From: Pantoea agglomerans
GTDB lineage: Bacteria; Pseudomonadota; Gammaproteobacteria; Enterobacterales; Enterobacteriaceae
NCBI RefSeq assembly: GCF_021397715.1
Contig: NZ_CP090207.1
Coordinates: forward strand, 1,364,001 to 1,428,000
Direction of reading: 5' to 3'
Length of the DNA: 64,000 nucleotides
Of the stretch, positions 1 through 10,900 are shown in pieces (position 1 is the stretch's first letter; every line of letters begins with the position of its first letter). The notes beneath the pieces are model-generated. The model was not told where the DNA came from. It searched no databases and saw only the letters and a list, made by a program, of their open reading frames with translations. Made by a program: the position numbers and the translations under genes.

Positions 1-391
1 GCGTATACTTTTTGCCTTTCTGCAGTGCAGCCAGAGCTTTTGGCAGATCGGTTGGTGCGCCTTGCTTCAGAACGATCCCTTCAATATCGAGATCCAGCAC
101 GGAGCTCAGAATCGCCGGGTTATTGTTCATGGTCAGAACGATAATCGACAGATCCGGATAGTGACGTTTAATATATTTAATCAGCGTGATGCCATCGCCA
201 TACTTTTCACCCGGCATAGAGAGGTCGGTGATCAGGACGTTGGCATCGAGCTTAGAGAGATTGTTGATCAGTGCTGTTGAGTCTTCGAACTCACCTACAA
301 CGTTAACCCATTCAATTTGTTCCAGAGACTTTCGGATACCGAAAAGAACAATCGGATGGTCATCGGCAATAATTACGTTTAAGTTATTCAT
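1..391 (-). CDS. rcsB: Response regulator RcsB (5' part; gene runs off the window)
   Basis: RcsB is the DNA-binding response regulator of the Rcs envelope-stress phosphorelay, which controls capsule, motility and biofilm genes. The first 130 codons are in the window and cover the receiver (REC) domain. It starts MNNLNVIIADDHP, with the acidic pair in ADDHP, the phospho-acceptor Asp56 in ITDLSMPG, Thr in the IIVLTMN strand, and the conserved Lys in IVLKQGAP. The LuxR-type helix-turn-helix half lies beyond position 1. The start codon follows the rcsD stop by 1 nt, so the two genes are co-translated, as in other enterobacteria. The sequence closely resembles E. coli RcsB, so the assignment is secure although the gene is cut by the window edge. 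Confidence 0.97.
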   Translation of the reverse strand, partial: MNNLNVIIADDHPIVLFGIRKSLEQIEWVNVVGEFEDSTALINNLSKLDANVLITDLSMPGEKYGDGITLIKYIKRHYPDLSIIVLTMNNNPAILSSVLDLDIEGIVLKQGAPTDLPKALAALQKGKKYT

Positions 392-392
392 C

Positions 393-3056
393 TTATTGGT
401 TACCTTGCTGCAGCAGTTGATTGACGTAAGCGTCAATATCACTGGTGGTATTTTTAATGTTTGAATCGTCACACGCTTTAATGTGGTGTTCTAACTCTTC
501 ACAAAGCTGTTTGCCGGGAGTCAGATTGAGCATGGCAAACACGCCCTTGAGGCGATGCGCTGTCTGAGCAAGCGAGGCGTAGTCCTTTTCCGCCGACTCA
601 GTATACAGTCTCTTTACATCAACCGGTACTGTCTCCGTAAACAGCTGGAAATAGCCGCCGCTCATCAATGGCGTGGCCGCTTCTTCTTCAGCATCATCTT
701 CCATCACATCGTGTGACAGTTGCTTCTCAATCAGCGCCAGCAATGCATCGAGCAGCGCATTACTGAGATTGAAATTAACCCGATACTGCTGGTCATTCAG
801 CGCATGATGACCGGGTTCATCACCGGCCAGCAGCAGTGACCAGCCGCTCAGTTTGGTCGGATCATCGGTGATCAACACATCATGATCCTGCCCGGAAATA
901 CGCTCGTCTGGCGTCAGACAACGCGCACCCCAGTTTTCCAGATGGCGGCAGACGATCTTGTGTACGTCTTCCACGGCAATCTCCACCAGCGCGGTGACGC
1001 CATCGAGAATTTTTTCCTCTTCCTCTTCGGTTTTCTGTTCCAGCACCAGCGGCAGCTGCATGTTGTAGCGGGTGCCGATATCGGCTTTCGCCACGATATC
1101 CAGACTGCCGCCCATCTGCTTGCACAGCTGTTTGCACAGGAAGAAGGCCATACCTGACGCCTGACCATAACGATCCTGGCGGGTATCGCCAAGGAACGGG
1201 AAGTCGACATTCGCCAGCTCATCCACCGTCAGGCCGGCACCGGTATCGACCAGCTCAATCATCAAGCGGTCGGCCTGTTTATCCGCTGCTTTGACTTCCA
1301 GCGTGATTTTGCCCCAGCGCGTGGTAGTCAGCGAGTAGTGCATCAGAGTAATCAGAACCTTACGCAGCGCCCGGCGATCGCCAAAGCGCATTTCATCATT
1401 CGGCAGATGATTGTTCACCACCAGCGCCAGCCCTTTACGCCGCATCAGCGGCAGGCTTTCCAGCGCGATTTCATCCAGCAGCTCCTGCAGACTGAATACC
1501 GTCGCGTCCGGTGACCAGTCGTGCGCCTCCAGCCGGTTAAGCAGCACGATATCGTCGACCAGGCGCGCCAGACCCTGACTCTCATCCAGCACGTCCAGCA
1601 CGGTTTCATCGCTGTCACGCTGACTCAGCTGGACCAGCTGCGAGACAATTTTTTCCAGCGGCTGATTCAGAGCATGACCGAGGTTATGCAGCAGCTGCTG
1701 TCGCATCTGATGGTTACGATCCAGTACCTGCTGCGCCTTTTGCAGCTTCTTATTCACCAGCAGTTCACGATCCTGGTCGCGCATCATAAACAGCTGAGTA
1801 TGAGGCGACAGCACGCTGCGGGCGTGACGAATCTCATACACTTCATTATTGATGGTGGCCTGCAGCACGCCCTGATGCTGGTCGGACATATTAATGATCT
1901 TCTGCAGATTAAGATGTGGCAGAAGATGTTCCGCGATCTTATTACTTAGCAGAGTGCGGTTACTGGCGAAGTCATACACCAGCAGGCCGACCGGCAGGCT
2001 GGCAACAATCTCTTCATTTAATACCCGCAGCGAGTCCAGTTCCGCGCTCTGGTTCTCACTGGGCCGCAGTGACTGCTGGCGCAACAGCACCATGCCACCC
2101 AGCGACAGCAGGAAAAGCAGCAGATTGATCAACAGTGGCCACAGCAGATTATGCAGCGTATCAATAATCAGCCGGCTAATCGGCACCCGATAGACCAGCT
2201 GCAGCGAGGTACTCGGCAGCGTGGCGGCAATTTCGACATTGGGATTCACCAGCGAAATCTGGGTATTTTCTGACTCCTGCTGATCGCTGGCAGTGGCAGC
2301 AGGCAACGTCGTGTCCTGGCGCAGCTGGAAGTTCTCCAGCGGCATGTTTTGCGGGATCAGATCGTTGACCGGCAGATCAAAGGCCACCACGGTTGCCAGA
2401 TGGCCTGGCTGGTTAAAGGTGGTGCGCAGGGTAAAGTAGTGATCGTTCTGAAAGGCGAGATGACGCAGCGCCGAGAAACTTTCGCGCTCATCCAGCGCAT
2501 TGGCCTGCTGCAACATTTCCGCACGGCGGCCATCCACCATCGAGCTGATGGCGCTCTCTTTGTAGCGGGTTGCCATATCTTTCAGCGGCAGGGTAGAGAT
2601 CATAATCAGGCTGTTATCCTGACCGTTGAGAAAGTACATCGACCAGGTCGGATTTTCCGCGCCCCATAGCGTGTCGAGATAATTGGACATCCGCATGGTC
2701 ATGTCGAGCGTGCTGCTGTCATGCGAACCAAAAATCAACGCTTCGGTTTTGCGTCGGGTTTTTTCCAGATAATAGACGTCAGGACGCAGCCGCGTCTCCT
2801 GCAGATTGGCGCTGGGCGCGGCGCCCGCTGCGCTGGTAGAGAGGTTTTCATAAATCTGCCAGGTGGCAAAACGGTAGGCATCGATGCGTTTTTGTACGTC
2901 GCGCGCCAGATCGGTCATGGCGTAACGTTTGCTGGTCAGCCAGGCGTTGACCGAGTTATGCACCATAAAGCCCAGCGCCAGCAGCAGCACCAGATTAAAA
3001 ACGACAAAGAAGCGGGTGACATTGCCGGATGTCAGGGGAAACTTGTAAGGCAACAT
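393..3056 (-). CDS. rcsD: Rcs phosphotransferase RcsD
   Basis: RcsD is the inner-membrane histidine phosphotransfer protein that passes phosphate between RcsC and RcsB. From the ATG at 3056 it has 887 residues. An in-frame GTG at 3098 would add 14 residues and overlap the upstream MFS stop. Neither start has a clear ribosome binding site. Visible parts are a TM segment near residues 15-35, a large periplasmic region, a second TM near 296-326, a degenerate kinase-like region, and a C-terminal HPt domain with its histidine in AQTAHRLKGVF (about residue 834). The kinase-like region keeps a DTGAGL glycine box but has no N-box Asn (TLMHYSL). Unlike the E. coli protein as I recall it, it carries a His at the H-box position (GHALNQPL, about residue 461). 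The ATP-binding part still looks inactive. Confidence 0.95.
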   Translation of the reverse strand: MLPYKFPLTSGNVTRFFVVFNLVLLLALGFMVHNSVNAWLTSKRYAMTDLARDVQKRIDAYRFATWQIYENLSTSAAGAAPSANLQETRLRPDVYYLEKTRRKTEALIFGSHDSSTLDMTMRMSNYLDTLWGAENPTWSMYFLNGQDNSLIMISTLPLKDMATRYKESAISSMVDGRRAEMLQQANALDERESFSALRHLAFQNDHYFTLRTTFNQPGHLATVVAFDLPVNDLIPQNMPLENFQLRQDTTLPAATASDQQESENTQISLVNPNVEIAATLPSTSLQLVYRVPISRLIIDTLHNLLWPLLINLLLFLLSLGGMVLLRQQSLRPSENQSAELDSLRVLNEEIVASLPVGLLVYDFASNRTLLSNKIAEHLLPHLNLQKIINMSDQHQGVLQATINNEVYEIRHARSVLSPHTQLFMMRDQDRELLVNKKLQKAQQVLDRNHQMRQQLLHNLGHALNQPLEKIVSQLVQLSQRDSDETVLDVLDESQGLARLVDDIVLLNRLEAHDWSPDATVFSLQELLDEIALESLPLMRRKGLALVVNNHLPNDEMRFGDRRALRKVLITLMHYSLTTTRWGKITLEVKAADKQADRLMIELVDTGAGLTVDELANVDFPFLGDTRQDRYGQASGMAFFLCKQLCKQMGGSLDIVAKADIGTRYNMQLPLVLEQKTEEEEEKILDGVTALVEIAVEDVHKIVCRHLENWGARCLTPDERISGQDHDVLITDDPTKLSGWSLLLAGDEPGHHALNDQQYRVNFNLSNALLDALLALIEKQLSHDVMEDDAEEEAATPLMSGGYFQLFTETVPVDVKRLYTESAEKDYASLAQTAHRLKGVFAMLNLTPGKQLCEELEHHIKACDDSNIKNTTSDIDAYVNQLLQQGNQ

Positions 3057-3075
3057 AGCGTGTCTGATACCTGAA

Positions 3076-4230
3076 TTATCGCGCAACTTTTCGCGCACTG
3101 GCGGCCACAGCTAACAGCAATAGCGCAATCAATAAAAACGCGCCGCTGAGGCTGATCCATTGTGAAATGAATCCGATTAAAGCCGGACCTGAGAGAATAC
3201 CCGCATATCCCAGCGTTGTCATGGCAGAAATCGCCAGGTTCGCCGGCATATCCCGTTGATTCCCGGCGGCATTGAATAACATCGGCACGGTGTTCGACAA
3301 ACCGAACCCGACCAGCAGAAAAGCCAGCAGGGCCACTTCCGGCCACGGCAGCCAGACGGCCAGGCTCATGCCGGCAGCAGCCGTCAGCGCGCCGGTCAGC
3401 ATCACCGGATAACGGCCAAAACGGTGAATCACTTTATCGCCGCTGAAGCGGCCCAGCGTCATTGCCAGCGAAAACAGCGCGTAGCCCAGACCGGCATAAG
3501 TCGGCGACATGGCCGGATTCTGCAACAGCAGCAGCGCGCCCCAGTCCAGAACCGCGCCCTCTGCCAGAAACAGGATAAAGCAGAGCAGGCCGAGAAAGGC
3601 GACCCAGCCACGGGGGATCACCAGCCAGGGCTGATCGGGCTGGTGTAAGCGCTCATTCAGCAAGCCGGGCAGGCGCCACACTAACAGCAGCAGCATCACG
3701 GCCATGATCACCAGAATGGCGGTCAGCGGGGTGAAGCTCAGGCTCAACAGCAGGCTGACGGCACCGGCACCCAGAATGCCGCCGAGGCTGAAGAAACCGT
3801 GGAAGCCAGACATCATCGGTTTGCCTGCGGCTTTCTCGACCTGTACCGCCTGGTAATTCATCGCCACATCCAGCATCCCCAGACCGGCACCAAAAAAGGT
3901 CAACGCTGCAGCCATCACCAGATGGGAATCCGCCGTGGCCAGCAGCGGCATCATCGCCAGTACCAGCAATGCTGAAAGGGCCATCACCCGACGACAGCCA
4001 AACCGCGCCACCAGTGTGCCGGTTACCGGCATCGCGGCCAGCGAACCCAGGCCCAGACAGAGCAGCAGCGCGCCCAGTGATGCGCCGCTGAGCTGCAGAC
4101 GATCGCGGGCAAACGGCACCAGCGGTGCCCAGGCCGACATGCCTAAGCCATTGATCAAAAAGATGGTGCGCGTGCCCCAGTTCAGGCGGCTCTGATGTTT
4201 GTTTTGCGGTGCAGCGTCCAGTGCAGTCAT
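3076..4230 (-). CDS. MFS transporter, YbjJ-like
   Basis: This 384-residue integral membrane protein has about 12 hydrophobic segments and major facilitator features: a GTLVARFGCRR loop between TM2 and TM3, and an FGAGLGMLDVAMNYQA stretch typical of the YbjJ/fucose-permease-like branch. The substrate cannot be read from the sequence. Its stop codon lies 19 nt upstream of the rcsD ATG, or overlaps the alternative GTG start. It is therefore probably transcribed together with rcsD and rcsB, with the promoter in the large gap it shares with the divergent adhesin gene. In E. coli no such gene precedes rcsD, so this is a lineage-specific neighbour. Family assignment is good; the functional name is an inference. 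Confidence 0.85.
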   Translation of the reverse strand: MTALDAAPQNKHQSRLNWGTRTIFLINGLGMSAWAPLVPFARDRLQLSGASLGALLLCLGLGSLAAMPVTGTLVARFGCRRVMALSALLVLAMMPLLATADSHLVMAAALTFFGAGLGMLDVAMNYQAVQVEKAAGKPMMSGFHGFFSLGGILGAGAVSLLLSLSFTPLTAILVIMAVMLLLLVWRLPGLLNERLHQPDQPWLVIPRGWVAFLGLLCFILFLAEGAVLDWGALLLLQNPAMSPTYAGLGYALFSLAMTLGRFSGDKVIHRFGRYPVMLTGALTAAAGMSLAVWLPWPEVALLAFLLVGFGLSNTVPMLFNAAGNQRDMPANLAISAMTTLGYAGILSGPALIGFISQWISLSGAFLLIALLLLAVAASARKVAR

Positions 4231-4972
4231 AGCTCAGATTCGTCAGTGGCAAAGCGAAAAAGTGTAGCATCGCGGCCATGAAAACCGGCATCCGCCGCAC
4301 CAATTATTATCAGTGGAGTGGATGCAGCAGATGCGTAACAAAACCGCGAGTTTACCGACTTTTAGCCTGACGCGGATTTTTTCCAGAACTTTCCTGGCTA
4401 AGTTCGCAACGCAGAATGTGACTTAAGCCAAATTTGATCGCTGTTTTTCAACCAGTTGACCTAAAAACCCGCCTTAAGGGCCAGCGATAATTGTTGGCTG
4501 AATCGCTTAATTGAGAAATTCTTTTCGGCTGCTCTAAAGCGCTGGCAAAGGTTAATTTTTAACCTTTTCGCATCCTTTTTGGAAACTTCCTGCAACAAAT
4601 TGACATGTAAAACAACGATGAAGCAAATTTTATGAATGCATTACTTCAAATATTGCTTATGAAAGGAATGTTAAAACATAACGAAATCTGCACATTGAAA
4701 TTGATTTATGCCTCAGTTACGTTAAAGATTAAGCAGGCGAGACCGCTGCGTTTTGCGTATAACGATGATCAAATAATCCAATAAAAATATCGCCATGTAT
4801 CGGTTTCATCCCGATGCGCGGCAACATCTGGCTTGACTGCCTTTACATACACCGGGCTAAGACGCTTTCTGTCTGACAGAAGGCGAAAGAATGTGTGGAT
4901 ACTACAAGCATAAAAATATTTTATGTTTTTAGATTCAGTATATTAGCTAATCTGGTGAAGTAGAGGTTACAC
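4231..4972. promoter_or_regulatory. 740 bp AT-rich divergent regulatory region before the giant adhesin
   Basis: No gene is seen in this gap between the divergent MFS-rcsDB unit and the adhesin gene. It is clearly richer in A+T than its neighbours. It contains a 7-bp inverted repeat with a 1-nt centre (TTCTGTC-t-GACAGAA, 4867-4881) and a second inverted repeat (CATAAAA-ata-TTTTATG, 4909-4925). A -10-like TATATT lies at 4939-4944 without a good -35. A TTGACA at 4600-4605 has no convincing partner. The length fits an integrating promoter for a biofilm adhesin, but no regulator site can be assigned. Confidence 0.45.
4962..4967 (+). promoter_or_regulatory. Ribosome binding site of the giant adhesin gene
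   Basis: AGAGGT lies 5 nt before the ATG at 4973 and fixes the start. The same GAGGTTAC context recurs before the short Ig-repeat gene at 23655, suggesting the two genes share translation-initiation sequence. Confidence 0.6.
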
Positions 4973-7900
4973 ATGGCAGAACTCACGCAAGGCCGGGTCG
5001 ATATCATTTCGCGCGAAAACGGCACGCTCATCTCGCAGATAACCGGTGGTTCATCACAAACTATTAACCTCGCCGAACCCAGCGTGGTCCGCATTAGCGG
5101 CACGCGTGCAATGGTGACCCAGTACGAACGCCAGGGCGACGATCTGGTTCTGCATATGCGCGACGGCAGCACGGTGCGCTACCAGAAATTTTTCTTAGAT
5201 GACGCCGAGGGCGAACACAGCGAACTGGTTTTTGATGATGGCGTTAACCCGCCGGAGCATGCGCTGTTCCCGCAGACCGCAGAAGGTGCGGACCTGGCTT
5301 CAACCTCAGTGACGCCGACCTATGAATCGCTCGACAGCGTGGAACCGCTGTTGCTGGCCGACAATACCAACTCATCAATGGGTGTGATCACCGCTGGCGG
5401 TCTCGGCGTGCTGGGCTTAGCGGGCCTCGCCATCGGTGCCGGCGGCGGTGGCGGCGGTGGTGGTGGCGATAACAACAATGGCACCGATCCTGGCACGCCC
5501 GTCGATCCGGGAACGCCCGGTGCGCCCGCCATTACGCTGAATACCTTTGCCGGCGACGACCTGCTGGATAATGCGGAAAAATCGACCGATCAGTTGCTGA
5601 GCGGCAGCACCAGCAACGTTGAAGCGGGTCAGATTGTGACCATCAGCCTCGGTGGGCAGACCTACAATGCCAGCGTCGCTGCGGATGGCAGCTGGAGCGT
5701 CACTATCCCGGCCAGTGCGCTGGCCGCGCTAGCCGCCGGTACTACCACCATTTCCGTCAGCGTAACCAATGCGGCGGGCACCAGCGCCAGCGGTACGTTG
5801 CCGATAAACGTTGCCGCGCCGGAAACCGATCCCGGTACGCCTGTCACTCCAGCCATCACTCTTAATCCGTTTGCCAGCGATAACCTGCTGGATAACAGCG
5901 AAAAAACCAGCGCGCAAACGCTGTCAGGCAGCACCAGCAACGTCGAAGCGGGTCAGCCGGTCAGCATCACGCTTGGCGGTCAGACCTATAACACCAGCGT
6001 CGGCGCTGATGGCAGCTGGAGCGTCACTATTCCAGCCGCGGCACTGGCCGCGCTGGCGGCGGGCGCGACCACCATTTCCGTCAGCGTCAGTAACGCCGCC
6101 GGGGCCAGCGCTTCCGCTACTCTGGGGATCACCGTTCAGCAGGCCGACAGCACCCCCAATGCACCTGTTCTGACTATCAATCCGTTTGCCGGTGACGACA
6201 TTCTGAGCAGCAGCGAAAAAGCCTCCGACCAGACGCTGAGCGGCAGCACCAGCAATGTGCAGGCTGGCCAGCTCGTTACCATCACGCTGGGCAGCCAGAG
6301 TTTTAACGCCACGGTTGGCGCAGATGGCAGCTGGAGCGTCAGCCTCTCTCCTGCAACCCTTAACGCGCTGGCGCAGGGCACCCAGACGATTACCGCCACC
6401 GTCAGCAATCAGGCGGGCGCCGAGGCCAGCGAAAGCCGTCCGATTCAGGTCCAGGCACCGATTACCGAGCCCGGTGCGCCAGGTGTGGAGATCAATCCGT
6501 TTGCCGGTGATAACGTCCTCAGCAACGCAGAGAAAACAGTCGATCAAATCCTGAGCGGGACCACCACTAATATTGAAGCGGGTCAGGTGGTTACCGTCAC
6601 GCTGGGCGGCCAGAGCTACAGCGGCAGCGTAGCTGCCGACGGTCGCTGGCAGATTACCGTTCCGGCAGATGCGCTGGTCGCGCTGGCGGCGGGCAGCACC
6701 ACCATCACGGTCAATGTGGCGAATGCGGCAGGCACCGCCGCAACGGGCAGTCTGGCGATCGGCGTTGACGCGCCAGTTACTCAGCCTGGCGTTCCGGTTA
6801 TCGCCATCAATCCGTTTGCGGGCGACGATATCCTCAGCAATGACGAAAAAAACAGCGATCAGACGCTGAGCGGCAGCACCGGCAACGTTGAAGCGGGACA
6901 GATCGTAACCATCACCCTTGGCGACCAGACCTACACCGCCGCCGTGGGTGCAGATGGTAGCTGGAGCGTGGCGCTACCGGCAGCGGCGCTGAATGCGCTG
7001 GCGTCAGGGACGCTGGCTATTTCGGTCGTCGTCACCAGCCTGGCCGGCGTCGAAGCCAGCGAAAACCGTGACATCAGCGTTGAAACCCCGGTTACGCCGG
7101 GCGTGCCCAGCGTGACGCTGGCAGATTTCGCCGGCGATAACCAGTTAAACAATATCGAAAAAACCAGCGACCAGACGCTGAGCGGCAGTACCAGCAATAT
7201 TGAGGCCGGTCAGATCGTTACGGTGACGCTGGGCGGTCAGACTTACAGCACCAGCGTCGGCGCGGATGGCAACTGGAGCCTTACCGTGCCTGCCGCGGCA
7301 CTGACGGCGCTGGCGGCGGGCGATACTACTATCACGGTGTCGGTCAGCAATGCGGCCGGTAGCACCGCCACTACCGCGCTGCCCATTACCGTTGAAGCGG
7401 CGGTCACCCCGACAGGCGAACCCACCGTGGCGATTGGTCAGTTTGCCGGCGATGACATTCTTAGCAACGATGAAAAAGGCACGGCCCAGACGCTAAGCGG
7501 CACCACCACCAATATTGAAGCGGGCGCGCAGGTCACCGTGACGCTGGGCGGACAGAACTACCTCGGTATCGTCGATAATACCGGCAACTGGCAGGTGACG
7601 ATTCCGGCAGCGGCGCTGGGCAATTTACCCGCCGGTTCGAATGCCATCAGCGTGACGGTGAGTAATACCGCCGGCACCAGCGTCAGTGAAACGCGTGATA
7701 TCGCGGTGGAGGCGTCAGGCACCGGGCCAGCCATCCCGACCCTGGCGATTAACGATTTCGCCGGTGATAACCAGCTCAGCAACGATGAAAAAAGCGTTGA
7801 TCAGATCCTGAGCGGCACCACCACCAATATTGAAGCCGGGCAGCTGGTTAACGTGACTCTCGGCGGCCAGGTTTACAGCGCCAGCGTCGATGCCGATGGC

Positions 7901-10900
7901 GGCTGGAGCCTGACGGTGCCTTCCACGGCGCTGGCCGCGCTGGCGGCGGGCGATACCACTATCACGGTGTCGGTCAGCAATGCTGCCGGCACCACGATCA
8001 GCGACACTCTGCCGATCGGCGTCGCGGCACCGCTCACCCTGCCGGGCGAGCCGACCGTTACCCTCAATCAGTTTGCCGGTGATGATATTCTCAGCAACAG
8101 CGAGAAAACCGGCGCTCAGCTGCTAAGCGGCACCACCACCAATATTGAAGCCGGTCAGCCAGTCACGGTGACGCTGGGCGGTGCCACCTTCAACACCACG
8201 GTGGCCGCAGACGGCAGCTGGAGCGTCACCATTCCGGCCCCAACGCTGGCGGCTTTAGCCGCAGGCAGCGTCACGCTGAGCGTGTCGGTTAGCGATCTGG
8301 CTGGCACGACGGTAAGCGAAACGCGTGACATTGTGGTTGAGCCACCGGTGACGGCGCCCGGCACGCCGACCCTGACGCTGAATGCGTTTACTGACGATAA
8401 CCTGTTGAGCAACGACGAGAAGCTGGACGCTCAGGCGGTTTCCGGCACCACCACCAATGTCGAAGCGGGCCAGATTGTGACCGTGACGCTGGGCGGCCAG
8501 TCATACAGTGGCACCGTCAGCGGCGACGGTAGCTGGAATATCAGCATTCCGGCTGATGCGCTTGGCGCACTGGCTACGGGGTCCACGACGCTGATCGTCA
8601 CGGTCAGCAACGCGGCAGGCACCGCCGTGAGCGAAAGCCTGCCGATCACCGTCGAAGCCTCGCCGACCGCGCCTGACGTTCCCACGCTGACCATCGATCC
8701 GTTTGCGGTTGATGATGTGCTGAATAATGACGAGAAAGCGACCGATCAGATAGTGAGCGGCAGCACCACCAACGTCGAGGCAGGACAGACGGTGACGGTC
8801 TCGTTCGGCGATCAGAGTTTCAGCGCCACGGTAGCGGCGGACGGCAGCTGGAGTCTGACCATTCCGGCCAGCGCGCTGGCTGCACTGGCTGCCGGCAGCG
8901 CCACCGTAAGCGCTACCGTGAATAACCTGGCGGGCGTCGGGGCCAGTGAAAGCCGCGGCATCGTGGTCGAAGCCTCACCCGAGCCTGGCGCACCAGCGAT
9001 TACGATCGATCCCTTTGCCGGTGACGATCTGCTGGACAACGGCGAGAAAGCTGTCGATCAGACGCTCTCCGGCACCACCCTTAACGTCGAAGCGGGGCAA
9101 ACCGTCACCATCACGCTGGCAGGCGACAGTTACAGTGCGCAGGTTGGCGCGGATGGTCGCTGGAGCACTCAGATTCCGTCTGCGGCGCTAAGCGCACTGG
9201 CGGCAGGTACCACCACGCTTGCGGTGAGCGTCAGCAGCGCGGCAGGCATCGCCGCCAGCGACAGCCGTGAGATCAACATCGCGCCAGCCGCGGGCGAGCC
9301 GGGCGTACTGACCATCAGCGAGCCGTTAAGCGGCGATGGCTTCCTCAACCAGCAGGAGATCGGCAGCGATCTGCTGATCTCCGGTTCAGCCGTTGGTGTC
9401 GCCGCCGGGCAGGCCGTGCTGGTCGCCTTTAACGGCAGCACCTACAGCGGCGTGGTCACCAGCAACGGATTCTGGAGCGTCACCGTCCCGGCCAGCGATC
9501 TGGCCGGTATCGCCGATGGGGTCCAGTCGGTGTCGGTGACCGCCTTTGATGCGACTAACACGCTGCTGACCGATTCAGCACCGCTTAACGTGGTGGTGAG
9601 TAACCAGCCACAAATCAACCTGAACACCAGTGCGCTCAGTGATGGCATTCTCAACCGCGCCGAGGCCAGCAGCGATCAGCTGATCGGCGGCACGACCGGC
9701 AAAGCGGTAGCGGGTCAGCAGGTCGAGCTGGAACTCAATGGCAAAACCTACATCGCCACGGTGAACGCCGACGGCAGCTGGAGCCTGGCACTGCCGGCCA
9801 GCGATCTCGCTTTGCTGCCGCAGGGCGCCAACAGCCTGAACATCGCCGTTATCGATGAGGCGGGTAACCGCGTTGAGGAGACCCTGAATTTCAGCGTTGA
9901 TACGCTGTTGCCAAATCTGATTGTGGCGGCGGTGGCTGGCGGTGACGGCATTCTCAACAGCAGCGAAGTCGCGGCCGGGCTGCCGGTCAGCGGCACCGGC
10001 GCTGCGCCGGGCGAAGTGGTGTCGGTGGTGCTGAATAACCAGAGTTACAGCGCCACGGTGGATGATGCTGGCAACTGGACCGTCACCGTACCGTCCGGCG
10101 CGCTGCAGGCGCTGGCGGATGGCAGTAGTTACACCTTAGGCGTCACCCTGACCGATGCCAGCGGCAACAGCATCACCCAGACCCAGCCGCTGGCGGTCAG
10201 TACCCAGTTGCCGGTCGCAACGGTCGCAGTCCCGGGTGGTGACGGCGTGCTCAGCAACGGTGACCTGACACAACCGTTGCTGATTGGCGGTACCGGTACG
10301 GCAGGTGATACCGTCTCGGTGCTGCTGAACGACAAAACCTACACCGCCACGGTGGAGGAGAATGGTAACTGGTCCGCTTCGGTGCCGGTTTCCGATCTCG
10401 CTGCGCTCACTAATCAGACCTATCCGGTAACGGTTACCGTCACCGATGCCGCCGGTAACAGCAGCGAGCAATCTACTGATCTGCGGGTCGCGACCGCGCT
10501 GCCCGCATTGACCCTGAACGATCTGACGGATGATGGTGTGATCAACATTGCCGATGCGCAGCAGCCGCTGATCGTCAGCGGTACCGGCGATCAGGGCGAT
10601 CAGATTCTCGTCTCCCTTAACGGACAGACTTACAGCGCGGTAGTCACCCAGGATGGCAACTGGAGCGTTAACATTCCGGCTGCCGATCTGGCGCAGGTGC
10701 CGGATGGTGCGCAGACGGTTACGGTAGTCGCCACCGACAGCGATGGCAACGTCAGCCAGACGGCGGATGCCGTGACCTTCGCCAACACGCCACCGCTGCT
10801 GGATCTCTCCACACCCGGCAGCGATGGTTATATCAATATTGCTGAGCACAGCCAGGATCTGACCCTCGACGGACGTGGCGGCAGTGCTGGCGATACGGTA

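Noticed and set aside
4600..4640. TTGACA at 4600 as the bapA promoter
   Set aside because: No -10 hexamer at usable spacing; kept only as a remark in the regulatory-region entry.
10136..10849. Long open frames on the minus strand inside bapA (237 codons here; others up to about 207 at 5924-6547 and 168 at 13670-14176)
   Set aside because: They mirror the GC-rich repeated codons of the adhesin, have repeat-like low-complexity products and no ribosome binding sites.
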